The position numbers and the translations under genes are program-made. From positions 124,001 through 188,000 of the forward strand of contig MCGO01000037.1 of the NCBI GenBank assembly GCA_002104985.1: 64,000 nucleotides of DNA, written 5' to 3'. The stretch comes from Rhizoclosmatium globosum. Lineage: Eukaryota > Chytridiomycota > Chytridiomycetes > Chytridiales > Chytriomycetaceae. Under the pieces are notes generated by a model. The model saw only the letters and a list, made by a program, of their open reading frames with translations. It searched no databases and was not told where the DNA came from. Of this stretch, positions 24,087 through 35,515 are shown in pieces (within the stretch, counting starts at the first letter, position 1; every line of letters begins with the position of its first letter).

Positions 24087-25783
24087 ATGTTGAATATAAA
24101 GGCCCGGACCGTGTCGGAATCGATACAGATGTTGCAGAGCCCAGACCACAATTTTTCACGTAACAACACGACAATGCTTTCGTACGAAACTGAAGCAGCA
24201 CGTCGAAAGGACTTGATTGATGCTGCCATTGCAGTATGCGATAGCTTCAATATACACAATGTGCTTGTTAAGCACATCTCGTCGTTCATATCGGAAATAG
24301 GTTTGTATGTGCTTGGTCGGTAGAGAGAGACTAACAAGATATTTAGCACAGAGTCACACGCTACCTAAAGAATGCCACCTTTTCCTCATTCTCTCAATCA
24401 CAGGATTTTTTCTAGACCGTGTTTTGGTAGCAAACGAGTGGAACGAAGTGACTGTCATTTGGCCAGTTATTGCAGCAGGTGTGAGCAGTGGGAAGTCGGC
24501 TGTTCATCGGTACATTATGGCTGAGCTCCAAACACTAATCAATGAGGGCCTTTTGGATGAAGACTACATTATGCAAATATTTACACCTGAGGGATTCATT
24601 TCTACGCTGGCTGCAAATGATGGAAATGGCCTTGGCGTATTAGATGAGTTTGCAACACTCTTCAACAACTATCGTCCAAAAGACCACAAGGATGTTAATA
24701 CTGCAAACATGACTGCTTGGTTGAGTATTTATGATGGAGGCTCCGTTATGAAGAATCTTGTGTCGAAGAAAATTGGTTTCGATAAGTCAAATGTTGTTTT
24801 TGCTGGTTTCATTCAGCCAGATGGCGCCTCACAACTTCTGGAAAGTAAAGATGCAACAGGTTTGCAATGCCCAGCTAAAAATGAAGTCTAACCAAATTTA
24901 TAGGCCTATTTGACAGGTTCATGTGGTATTTTCCACGTTGCGACATTTCAACTTGGAATCGAGTAAAACTATATGAACCAATGACCACTCCAAAGAAGCA
25001 AACGCCAGACTACCTGGACTTCCAAGGCATCGATATATCTGCAGATAACTCAGCAGCTCCGTCACCAACTCGCACAGGAGAAAGGCTGCTAATTCCGAGC
25101 GTTGCGGAAATGGTGTGGAAGCCACTTATTAATATCAAAAAGAGGAGAGGGTCTATTGGCCTCACATTTCGGCTGAGTGTTGCTGCTGAAAGAATCTTTG
25201 GCAAGTTTGTGAACAAAATTGGTTTGAATTATCCCACAAATACTCCACTTGCAGGTATTGCGAGACAATATGTGTATTAAGCATTAACCAAATTGATGTA
25301 GGAGTTGCAGGAAAAATGAAAGGGTTTGTTGTGCGCTGTTCTGCAGTGATTGAATGCCTTGACCGCGTTTTATCTCCCGACTTTGATCCAGAAGCTGGAT
25401 GGGAGGAAGGCGACGTTGGGATAAGTAATCTATCAATAATGAGCGCTATTAGTATTGCAAACATGTTGCTGGATGTGAAGAAATGTTGGGTTCGTACACC
25501 AAAGACAGCAAAATCTGTTGAAGAGGGGAATATTGCTGCGTTTATGGCTTGGATAAAGATTCAAGTCGACACAAACGCAACGTCTTCCCTTGACTTCACT
25601 TCCACAACTTTACTTCAAGCAAAGAAAATCAAGAACCCGGCAAGTGGGAGAAGCTGCAATGCTGAAGAAGTGAGAGCGTTCTTGAATAATGTGATGGTTT
25701 CGGAGTCAAAGGGTAAATTGTCTAAGAAACAAGGCTCAACAACTGTGTACACATGGAAAATGAATGGACCCACACCTGTGTAG
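24087..25783 (+). CDS. DUF3987-like P-loop NTPase/helicase, element 1 cargo
   Basis: Four exons (24087-24300, 24404-24859, 24904-25254, 25302-25783) give about 500 residues. A Walker A-like loop AGVSSGKSAVHR lies near residue 97, followed by a Walker B-like GVLDEF near 150. Then come GFIQPDGAS, the first residues of the next exon GLFDRFMWYFP, and near the C-terminal third KMKGFVVRCSAVIECLDRVL. This series matches the DUF3987 family, which accompanies primase-polymerases in bacterial mobile elements and viruses and occurs sporadically in eukaryotes. No primase domain is seen. Inferred role: replication or DNA processing of the element. The ATG at 24174 (MLSYETEAARRK) is an alternative start. 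Confidence 0.7.
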
Positions 25784-25873
25784 CTGTCACTTTATTTATT
25801 CTGTTACGTATTATCTTATCTTTATTAAAATGGAGTTTGGTGTTTTTGATTGGTGTTTTGTTATTAACCCAAA

Positions 25874-27170
25874 ATGAAACGACATCATCCAGCCAACTCG
25901 TCGCAACAGACTTCACACAATAGCGGGGAAAACGCAAACAATCAAGTCATGCTTACAGAATCATCTGAGCCAAAGCCGAAGCTAATGAAGTCAAGCATCC
26001 AAACGAATCGCAGTAACGTTAAGAAGAGGATAACAGCTCGAACAAAGGATACAGCAACAAAAGCACCATCTTCGAGTTTGGCCACAGATGATACGGTCAT
26101 TGTACAACCAAGCAGCAGTCAAACAGTTACACCCAAGTCAGTTGAGAAAGGTACATCACAACTTATACAGCCAATACTAACAAAGAATTGCATTAGAATC
26201 TATTGGATTAGTGCAGGGAGCGGAAACAGTGGAGTGGGCCACGGAGTTTGTGCAATACGAGTCCGGAACTAAGCTCACTCGTACTTTAAAGCGAGTATTC
26301 CCAGATCGTTCTGTTAAATATGGACAATTGATTGATATTACAAATGGAAACAAGGCAGTCGGGATGATGTAAGACCTCTTCCTTGGACTGCGTCAACTGA
26401 AAATGATTCGCAGCTACCGAAATGTGATACCAGAAAAATACGAATTGAGTAGTTCTATTAAGGACTTTGTTGGGAATAAGTCACGCTTTGTCGGAAAGTG
26501 GAAACGTTATGTGAACAGTATGTCGGCAACAGCTGACTCTCGCCGTCTTGCTAAGTCCCAGTCATATCATGCCATTGTCCAAGAACTTGGCCCTATTCTC
26601 CACTTCTTGCAGGAATTCATGCGTCGTTATCTTCCTGGTCTTTATTCTCACTTCAAACGAACCCGCAAGCTCTTTAATAACTATGTTGCCACTGTAACCA
26701 AAAATCCTTTAATGTATCAAACCCAGACTCCACTGTCATCCACCGAGATTGATGTTTTGAGCGAAGATTTCATGGGAATTTTTACGTTGTTTTGTCTTGG
26801 TCACAATTCTGGACGTTCTGAGGATATACACGTTGACGGAAATAATATGCAGTATGGTTACAACCTTCTTGTGCCATTTGGATCTTTCCATGGTGGTGTC
26901 ATGCAGCTTCCAGAAGTTGGGGTGGAGATTGAACTGATGGATCGGGATCTGTTCGTCTTTGATGCAGTCTTTTACAAGCATACTTTGACAAAAGTGATTG
27001 GAGAGCGATACTCGTTAATTGCTTTTGAATGCCGTCTGGCAGTAAAACAAATGTATGAATTCAATCACATTACAGAAGCAAGCATGGCTGTGGGTCGTTA
27101 CGTTGATGATAATTGGTTCAAACATGTTGGATTGACTCGCCGCTTCAATCCCCTGCAGACTGCAGTCTAG
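25874..27170 (+). CDS. 2-oxoglutarate/Fe(II) dioxygenase-like protein, element 1 cargo
   Basis: Three exons (25874-26150, 26197-26368, 26414-27170) give about 401 residues. The first 90 are Ser/Thr/Lys-rich and disordered. The C-terminal part forms a double-stranded beta-helix pattern: iron ligands H-V-D (about H289, D291; 26829-26837), then GSFHGGVMQLPEVGVEI, the distal His in FYKHTLTK (about H339; 26979), and an Arg in GERYSLIAF (about R348) placed to bind 2-oxoglutarate. This resembles the fungal transposon-associated dioxygenases related to TET/JBP base hydroxylases. The fold call rests on the motif order; the substrate is unknown. Base oxidation of DNA is an inference from the family. 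Confidence 0.65.
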
Positions 27171-27497
27171 GAGTGCCTGTAAAAAAACGTTTTTTATATA
27201 TATTCTTATTTTATTTTCTATTTATTGAATGAATGTCCCTTATTATTCGCCTTTTTTTCTTTGTCCGAAACAAAAGGTAATCCCGCCATGCTTCCCGCCA
27301 ACCTCTTCGCTCTCCCTCATCTCATCACCTCACCTTTACAATGAGCAAAGAAGTGTCAGCGGTTCCTCTAAGTTCGCAGACTGCTTTGTTTATTGCAATG
27401 TGTGTGATTTTGATTTGACGTTGATGAGCAGTCGAAATTCATTTGCAATCCTTTGGTTTTGAGATCCTGAAACTAAATCCATCTTGTTACAGAAAGA

Positions 27498-28485
27498 ATG
27501 GTAGAGAATACTTCTCGCCTGCTCTTGCCGTCGCTTCGCCCCTTTTGTAAACCAGGTCTTCTGAAAGCCGCGCGACAAACAGGTGACGCGTTGCTGAAAT
27601 ACATTGCCAAAATACTAATGCGCATACTCACTGTCGCAACAGGATATAATGGTCCAATGTCCTGTCAAGAATTATTTGACTTTGCAGAGAAGCTCAGTCT
27701 TGGCCCATATATATACCAACGTCCACTTTCCTTCAAATGTCGCAAACAAAAATCAAAGTACCAAAATGATCCTGACTGGAGCACCTCCATTCTTGGAACC
27801 AAGACCATTGCCCTTGATATTAGTCGACGTGTTCTTGAAGATGGCTTTATCTGCATTTTTGTGGACGCGGAAACGGAAAGGTACGTGCACTCATTCCTTC
27901 TCTTACTTTAACATTTGCGGATCCAGGCGCAAGGGGGCTGATCTGACACCGACTCATTCGTATGTCGTAGTCGTTGAGCGATATTCCATTCTGCTGTTCA
28001 ATCCACACCCAAATAATGTCTCGTGGCCGCCTGCATCGTTTCCACTATTGAATGCTCTTCCAGTTTGTCACCTGAAGTATATTGCCCATGTCAATGGGGA
28101 TCAGAATAGTGACACGGACTGCACGTACCGCTGTGTTGACTTTGTTTGTCAATATTCCAAGTCTCTTGAAAATGGAGGCTTCCCTCGTCTCAAACACACT
28201 CGCTTCTTTAAGTTTCAATACAATGGGAACCTGCCAAAAACTACACCTCAGTATCGCAGACATTACTATCACAAGTCAACATCGAAACAGCTGCTTTCTG
28301 GAGAAAACATTGCATCTTATATTGATGTTGGAAAACAACGCTGTCCTGGTCTTGCAAATGACTGTGGAAATGGATGCCTTGCTGTTGCAGAAGACTCTCA
28401 AGGAAATCCACTTTTTCTATGTCAGGCTGTGGCTTGGTCATCAGATGGAAACCCGTACTTTTTGTTACTTGATTTTGATAGCTAA
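27498..28485 (+). CDS. Possible Ulp1/adenain-type cysteine protease, element 1 cargo
   Basis: Two exons (27498-27880, 27927-28485) give about 313 residues. I do not recognise the N-terminal 125 residues. From residue 137 there is a His (LTPTHSYVVVVERYSILLFN), an Asn about 16 residues later, then a Gln and Cys in GDQNSDTDCTYRCVDFVCQY (about Q186, C192). The order His-Asn/Asp-Gln-Cys with a following hydrophobic FVCQY is that of Ulp1/adenain (C48/C5) proteases. The spacing is tight and the C-terminal 100 residues are unassigned, so the call is tentative. The alternative is an uncharacterised element protein with a zinc-binding Cys cluster. Confidence 0.4.
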
Positions 28486-28843
28486 TCATTTGAATAAATT
28501 GGTATCTGTTTTATAAGAATAAGATGATTTTCACAACGCTCTTTGTATCGAGGGGTCGTGGACGAAAGAAGTGGAACAGATGTGTGGTTTTGCAATATCT
28601 CTTGTCAAACCGCTGCCTATATAGGGCTCCTTCTTTGCAATAATTATGATTAAAATCTGCATTATGTAATTCAGTACATGGAAGAAGCACTGTATTTTAG
28701 GCGCGCGCCTGGTCTGCATAACACTGCTGGCCAACTCTCCTGGGCTCCCCTTGCCTAAGTACAGCCATAAATATAAATAGTGTTTCTTTGGTTTGCAATA
28801 GGTTCAACGGAAAAATAAGCGCGCGGTCACATAGGTCGGGGTT

Positions 28844-31800
28844 TTATTTGGTTGCGCTCCAACGCATTCCGTCAGCAAAACTAACTTCCGCCATGACACT
28901 AAGAAGAACTCTCCCCTTTGACACAAAGCAGCTTTTTTTCCCATTCGAATCAATATATTCTGTTGTTGCATCCAGTTGAGAACAAATATCGTGGACCTCC
29001 GAGGAAACCTGCATGTCCTGTCCACGTTTACTCAGTGCCTGCTTGATAAGCGACATAATTGTAACAAATTTCTTATACACAGATCTGTTAGATCCAGACT
29101 GTCTCCACAGGGCTCCCCATTTCATCTCAACGGCTTTAAGAGGTGGTCGCAGTTTGTCACCAAACATGACTATTGTGTACACATCAAGGGAAGATTTTAG
29201 ATGTTTAAGTCCCGGAAGGCTGATGGCTGAGGGCAGACTTGAGTCTGAGAAACCAGTGACGTCATCATAACTTCCTGAAAATACAATCATATACAGAGGA
29301 CTAACTTGTAGTTGGCTGTCACGTGCAAGCATAATATTTGAATCAGAGCTTTTTGCGTTTTGTGGTAATGCTACAATTGGCAACACAGTTGACATTTCAA
29401 CATCATTATCACTCAAGACAGAAGCCCCAGTTTTAAGTGTCTGCCCCATATGAAATGCAAGCGACTCTTTTACAAAGTCCTTGACAGACACTTTCAGTTC
29501 TTGAGTCATTTCTGAAAGTGATTCTTTCACTGTATGCCGAATCAGAGACGATATGGTCAATGAAGTCAATGGACTACATAAATCAGAAGATGATCTAGTT
29601 GATAATGTGTCTTCAGATGCTGGTATTCTTGACTCAATGGTGGCTTTTGATAACTCTGACTGACACGACTGATTGAGGCGTGAAATAGGCGCAATCACTC
29701 GAGGAACTGGTCTCTGTTAAAGTTTTCAGTTAGCACATGAAGCTTACAAAGGCATCAGAAACTGTACCAAGGGTTCGTAGATTTGAAACACATTTTTCAC
29801 AACGTCTTGAAATTCAGGACCTACAAATCCCGGTGTGCGGACCAAATAATGGTCCTTGTCAATATATTTAAACACAATCCATCCAGCTACACCAGGGTAT
29901 AAAACTCTTGCGTATAAGTTGTAAGAGTCAACTACTCCCTTGAAAGAATCATTGTTTGCAAAATCAGGATGCCCTGAATCAATTTTTTCTTTGAGCAGGG
30001 CAACTGACTTCAATTGCAATCCTTTCTCAATAAGCTTTCGAGGAACAGTAACTTTCATCCATTGAGGGTCGTGCTTCTCTTCAGCAAAGAAACCCGACAA
30101 CCCAAGAAGAACTTTGTGCGTCAAATTGGAATAATAATGTGTATCAACTGTGTCCTTTGTCTTCTTGACTTTCCCATTTGTATCAGGAGAATCTTGCCAT
30201 CCAATTCTTTTGGCCTCGTCAAGGGGAACGCCCTTCACAACACAACGATCAACAATTTCATGCCGTGAGCGGTGAAGAACCAAATGCTTATTATATACAC
30301 CAACTGCTATATGGCAGTCTCTCATGGCTTCACGTTGTGTGGAGTCTGCAATTTCAGATGTTGCGGAGTTTCCTTGGAAAAGTTTGTAGTTCATACTGGC
30401 CTCGTATCCTGTCAAAACTATATAAGATATGATTTGTGCTTGTTTTTACTAACCTTTGTGGAATGGAGGCTCTTCTTGTTGGAAGACATTGTACTGTAGA
30501 TATTTCATGACTGCTACAGCTACTATTGTGCACCGTCCTGGATCTTTATGGGGTGCAAGATCAAGATACTGCTTGTTATTTGCACCAACAGTTGCGAATA
30601 AGTGAGTGTTCTTGGAATGAGAAACAGCAACACAAAGAACTTCAACTTTGTGGGTCTGATTGGCATAGCTCAGGTCTCGGAATCGTGTACCAATATTAAT
30701 GTCATTTGCTTCACGAAGCTGGTGTGATCGGCCTCCTGTCATATTTAGTCCATTATCAGTGGCCAGTGCTCGGTATGGGCCTACACCCAGCATGCCAGAG
30801 TTTAAGTACCAAGCAACAATACGTTTCATGTCGTCATCATTGAGACTTTCAAGATGTTTGCCCTTCTGCACGTCACGATCTCGCTCCGTGAAGTACTTGG
30901 CAGAGTCTCGATTGATTTGTGCCACAGCATCGATAACTCCGCGGGGATTCTCATCAAGCAAACCATCATACAGGCAGTTATAAACTCGAAGTAAGAAGCA
31001 AAAAGCAGTTTTTGGCATATCTGCAGATGTTGCCTTGTGGCCTAAGGCTCCATCATCGACATATTTGCCGCGATTATTCTTTTTGGGTAAGCGAGCCCAC
31101 TTTTCCAAGAATGCAATACCTTATGAAGGTTAGAAAGATAGAGTTTAATACCAACTTACCATGGAACTCAGTAGGCTTCACAAGGTAGTCCTTCATTGCT
31201 GCGAAGCGGCTGGTAACCTCTTTCAAGCGTATTGATGCCATCTTGAATAGAAACCATGTTGAATGTGGAGCTTCCTCATCTTCGTGCAATGTCTCAAGAA
31301 GAAACCCTTCATTGTCTAACTCAACAGTGTCAAAAACGTTCAAAAATTCAAGTTTGGCTGTTTCGAAGTGTTGACGTTCCCCTGCCAACTCTTTTTGGAT
31401 GTCCTCCAAAACCATTTCCATAATTTCCCCATAAAGTGCTAAGCAACGTTGATATCCTTGATAGTTTGATTGTTTGTGAGAATCAGACAGCATTTCGTAA
31501 CAAAAGCCAGCAAGGCTATGCAATTTTGAGCTTTCCAAGGGCGTGAATACATGTTGTGCTCCTTTTGCGATGAGCCTTGCAAAGAGCCCTTTGTAGCAGC
31601 CAATACCATGAAAAAAGTCAATCACCGTGTGCAGATTTTCCTTCACTTTTACAACAGGCACCTGCTTTAAAACGTGCTCATGTTGATCTTCTCGAGTTTT
31701 CCACCGATTTTCGTCTTCAACTTGGTCTGCCTTTGGTCTTGGAGTGATTGGTGGATTGCCTCCAAATATTTGGTAAGAGTGACGTGACGGGCGTTGAATA

Positions 31801-32854
31801 AGCTTTACAGGGAGTATTCCAGCCTCTTTCTTCGCCTTAGCGGTGGCCTTATACTGTATTCTTTTGATGGTGCTGGCTCGATCTGATGAGATCAAGTCAG
31901 GGATTGAAAAATCCACATCACTTGCATCTGGAGCCACTCGAATGACATCAATGAAATCAGTTGCCTCCTTGGTTGTTTCATGTCCTTTCTTTGCTGAATC
32001 TGTAGTAACAGGAGCAAGTGCTATGGCATCCAGGTAAGGTAAGGCCTTATTGTTCATGGAGCGATTGTTTGGTGCTGAATAAGGAGCAACTCGGTGCACT
32101 GGTTTGCGTTGCTGTGATATTGGACCTCCGGCTTTTCGTTTAGGGTTGGGAGTTCCTTGTTCTGATGGACGTTGAGATATAAGTGCAGTTCTTCCAGCCA
32201 TTGGTTGAACTATTGGAATGCCTTTCCTGGAGGGAGGTTGAGGCGACATGATTGGTTTGGCCATGGGCCTTGCAATAGGAGTCCCAGGCCGGGAGGGAGG
32301 TTGAGGGAAGGGAACCCCATTACCATTGATAGCACTGGCAACCACTGCAGAGTGTGCAGGAGTAGACGTTGAGGCAAAAACATGAGCCACGTCATCAAAT
32401 CTTGCCCTCTTAGCTTTGGATTCTATCAAGAGGAAATGATCCATGTTAGAAATCACTGAGATGCTGGTTTTATAGGGACAATGACCAATGACCCACCTGT
32501 TGTCATGAAAAATTCTGAATGGTGTGTAATTGGTGTGTTTATAGCCCTAAATTGTGGCTTCTTGTCTTTAATGTCATCTTCAAACTTGGGAAGGTCCAAT
32601 TCCATAGAACAGTCCTCCAGCTGTTTCCTCAGGGAGGGATATAGCTTAGCCACAGATGTAGTACACTGAACCTGAAAATCATTATGTTTGATGTGTGTTT
32701 CTTTGGCTGAGCAATTGTCTGTCAGGATACAGCCTGATTCAAGAGCTAATTGATCTTTACAGTACCCGCAATTTCTTGAGATCTGATCTCTTTGTTTTGA
32801 GTTTGAATCTTGGAAAATACGTTGTCTAGTTGTTGATTTAGTATTGGCATCCAA
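28844..32854 (-). CDS. Crypton-like tyrosine recombinase with GCR1_C-like DNA-binding tail, element 1
   Basis: Minus strand, five exons: 32497-32854, 31160-32422, 30454-31119, 29768-30408 and 28844-29713; all junctions are GT..AG in phase. After a disordered basic region comes a helical core-binding domain (VIDFFHGIGCYKGLFARLIA near 31.6 kb). The catalytic half holds a box-I candidate GGRSHQLRE (about 30.73 kb), the box-II motif LHRSRHEIVDRC (30262-30273), a Trp in KRIGWQDS and the nucleophile candidate in THYYSNL (about 30.13 kb). The tail contains EMKWGALWRQSGSNRSVYKK, a GCR1_C-like DNA-binding pattern known from Cryptons. Likely the integrase of element 1. The start is uncertain: another frame upstream (to 33015) may add an exon. 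Confidence 0.75.
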
Positions 32855-33436
32855 CTCTCATTAACCTCACACACACGCCCCAGCGCCAGCGTCACAATTG
32901 TTGCAGCCAGTAGTATTAAATTGCGCAGCAACCACAGGAGCAGGTGCCTCTCGAATATGTTGTGTTGATGGAAAATGAGAGAGCATCCTGTCTGTTGCTG
33001 AATTGTCAATCTCAAAAGAAGTCTATAGCCCCAAACAAAGAGAGTCGGGAATTGAAATATTAAAATGATGATGCAAAGAAAGCTAGGCTAGACAGTTGCG
33101 GCGGAGGCTCGAGGCGGTCGTGCGCCGGCAGGCCTGGACTTGTCCAGCCCGAAGGGGCACTGAGCCGAGTGGCCGACAGAGCGCCGACGCACAGATCAAG
33201 CAAAGCAAGGTCACAATTTGTCTTTCAGCTAAGCCGGTAGGCGAGCTCTCCTTCCCCTGCGAGCGCGTGAGGGACGAACGCTGGAGCCCCTGTCCTAATG
33301 CGAAGCCCCTCTCTCCCTAAAGACAATGAAGAGGGGGTCTGGGGGAATTCCTCCCCCAGCTTGAATGTTGGTAGTATTAAGGTATGAAGGGGGAGGGGGG
33401 GGTAGAAATTTGTTGTCTTGATTGTCTGTAAATCAA
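32855..33436. other. Element 1 right flank upstream of recombinase
   Basis: About 580 bases. Includes a GC-rich stretch (33096-33300) and a 7-bp-stem inverted repeat CTGGGGG/CCCCCAG near 33338-33360. No supported gene. Confidence 0.4.
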
Positions 33437-33668
33437 AAGCTAGAAAGCTAGAAAGCTAGAAAGCTAGAAAACTAGAAGGCTAGAAAGCTAGAAAACTAGA
33501 AGGCTAGAAAGCTAGAAAACTAGAAGGCTGGAAAACTAGAAAGCTAGAATCCTAGAATCCTAGAGAGCTAGAACCTTAGATTCCTAGAAGGCTGGAAGAC
33601 TAGAAGGCTAGAAGGCTGGAAGGCTAGAAAGCTAGAAAGCTAGAAAGCTAGAATCCTAGAAGGTAGAT
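33437..33668. repeat. Short tandem repeat, 8-bp AAGCTAGA-like units
   Basis: About 28 imperfect copies of AGCTAGAA and variants (AACTAGAA, AGGCTAGA, ATCCTAGA) just inside the right end of element 1. Confidence 0.9.
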
Positions 33669-33838
33669 AGTTGGGAACAGAACTTTGACGAAAACATGGA
33701 TGATATTAGCCTAAATACGTAGCCCGGTCTTAACTCAAAAGGCGTACCCCCAGCCCGGTCTTGGCCCGGTTTGCAGCCCGGTTTGAGGGTTACGGCCCGG
33801 TTGGGCAGGTCTTTCGACCGCTCGGCCATCTGTCCAAT

Positions 33839-33911
33839 TGGAGAACCTGGGCATTGATCCCAGTGCCTCTCGCATGCTAAGCGAGCGCTCTACCATTTGA
33901 GCTAGATCCCC
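33839..33911 (-). tRNA. tRNA-Ala (AGC), copy 3
   Basis: Identical to copy 1; lies just outside the right end of element 1. Confidence 0.95.
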
Positions 33912-34863
33912 TGATTGGTCGCCCACCGATATACCATTTCCGAACCTTTTTCTTTACCTGCTTTGTGAAAGCTGCTTATTCTGCCAATGGACAAGGTTAG
34001 TATTTAAATTCAACGAGTAAAAGCAAATGTAAGAAATTGCAAATGACTTGTAATGTGTGAATAAGACGAGAGGGTAGAAAGGAAGAGGAGAAAGCGAGAG
34101 AGAGAAAGAGAAAGAGAAAGACGGAGAAAAAAGGAGAAAGAAAGAAGAGTTTTGTTTGTTTGTGTTTCCAATGCATGAACGCAGGAATGTATTATGATTT
34201 GCCGTAGTTGTACTAACCTTTCTAGAATTATGGCATTCCTGCAGAATTTTGTTATTTTGTACTTGTACAATCACGCTTATTGCGTATGTTTGTTGCTTGT
34301 GCAAAACTCTGGTAAAGGAAGTTATTTGTCAATCAAAATTATTACATCCTTTCCTTAGTTTTTGAAATTGTCAATTTCTTGATGCTGTACTGCATATATG
34401 AGTGCATTATGCTTCTTTTTGGAATGACAATATAACTCAAGGCTACTGCCACTGTTGACAGATATAAGTTTGTAAACCCAATGTCTTGCAAGCTGTGCAA
34501 AGAGAACCAAACCTGCACAAATGTTATTTACTTTATTTCTCAAGAAGATTGTGTACTCTGTGTTGTTATTGCAATTATATTTCTTGCATTAAATGGGTGG
34601 ATGCATTTGACGTGGAATGAAATTATTGTAAGGCAATTGCAACAGGGCTCATTTGACAGTAACATGGTTTGGCATAGATGTGTAGCAATAACAGTTCTTA
34701 TTCATTAAAAGAAAAGAAATTGGATTTGTTTTATTGGTACATTGAAATCAGTGTGAGAAGCATTGGTGCCCATTACAACTTTCTAAAGGAGTTGTCTATG
34801 AAATAATGTTTCTTGAGGGCAATGTTGACAACGAGGATACCTTATTCATTTCAGCCTGCATCT

Positions 34864-34934
34864 GCAATGATGGTTTAGTGGTATAATTATCGCCTGCCAC
34901 GCGGTAGTCCCGGGTTCGATTCCCGGTCATTGCA
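34864..34934 (+). tRNA. tRNA-Gly (GCC), copy 4
   Basis: Identical to copy 1. Confidence 0.95.
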
Positions 34935-35014
34935 GCCTTTTGAATATCTGCTTTTCTCTTCTCCTTTATTGTGTAGGTTGAGTGAGTAAAACAATATGGA
35001 AGGAATAAGAAAAT

Positions 35015-35087
35015 GTTCTCGCCCAGGTTCGAACTGGGGACCACCAGTGTGTTAGACTGGTGTGATAACCTACTACACCACGAGAAC
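35015..35087 (-). tRNA. tRNA-Val (AAC), copy 4
   Basis: Identical to copy 2. Confidence 0.95.
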
Positions 35088-35092
35088 GGCAA

Positions 35093-35164
35093 GCCCAACG
35101 TGGGGGTCGAACCCACAACCTTGAGATTAAGAGTCTCACGCTCTACCGATTGAGCTAGCTAGGC
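35093..35164 (-). tRNA. tRNA-Lys (CTT), copy 4
   Basis: Identical to copy 1. Confidence 0.95.
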
Positions 35165-35357
35165 AGGTGACAATGCTCTCAGATAAGTCTCCAGGAATAT
35201 TGTTCTACATTTGCATTTCTAAGGCGAAATCTGTTGTCATCATAGATGGCTTCTGATTGCTCTTACTTTCTTACTACAGAGAAAACTCAACAAAACCTTC
35301 TCTCTGCCTTTCTTGCCTCCCTTAAGAGTGCATAACTGAGATTATGCAACAATAAAA

Positions 35358-35439
35358 TGAACAGAGTGGGATTCGAACCCACGCCAATTGCTTGACTGCA
35401 ACTTGAGTGCAGCGCCTTAGACCGCTCGGCCATCTGTCC
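35358..35439 (-). tRNA. tRNA-Leu (CAA), copy 4
   Basis: Identical to copy 1. Confidence 0.93.
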
Positions 35440-35442
35440 AAT

Positions 35443-35515
35443 TGGAGAACCTGGGCATTGATCCCAGTGCCTCTCGCATGCTAAGCGAGCGCTCTACCAT
35501 TTGAGCTAGATCCCC
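35443..35515 (-). tRNA. tRNA-Ala (AGC), copy 4
   Basis: Identical to copy 1. Confidence 0.95.

Larger units (their letters stand above)
23688..33815. mobile_element. Element 1: cargo-bearing Crypton-like tyrosine-recombinase element (10,128 bp)
   Basis: Bounded by GACC at 23684-23687 and 33816-33819 inside tRNA-Leu. Excising the element and one GACC restores the unit exactly. Both ends carry several inverted ACCGGGCC-like motifs (left 23725-23755, right 33740-33805) and share CCTGCC[G/C]AAC near the tips, offset by six bases. Gene order from the left: DUF3987 NTPase (+), 2OG-Fe(II) dioxygenase-like (+), possible cysteine protease (+), then the tyrosine recombinase (-). The last two are convergent. 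Cryptons move by a tyrosine recombinase and leave short direct repeats, which fits; they are usually only a few kb long with little cargo. All genes have plausible splice junctions and no premature stops, so it looks recent. Confidence 0.85.
23622..33835 (-). pseudogene. tRNA-Leu (CAA), copy 3, split in its D-loop by element 1
   Basis: The 3' part is 23622-23687 and the 5' part 33816-33835. The break falls after the D-loop GGTC, with GACC (plus strand) present on both sides of the insert. Both the A-box promoter and the RNA are disrupted. Confidence 0.93.
22333..34067. repeat. tRNA array unit, copy 3, split by element 1
   Basis: The unit occupies 22333-23687 and 33820-34067, together 1603 bp. 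That is the 1604-bp unit less one G lost in its tRNA-Lys. Element 1 plus a duplicated GACC lies between. Confidence 0.95.

Noticed and set aside
23688..33815. Element 1 as a DDE (cut-and-paste) transposon because of its inverted end motifs
   Set aside because: No DDE transposase is encoded. The only mobility gene has tyrosine-recombinase boxes, and the tip matches are offset by six bases.
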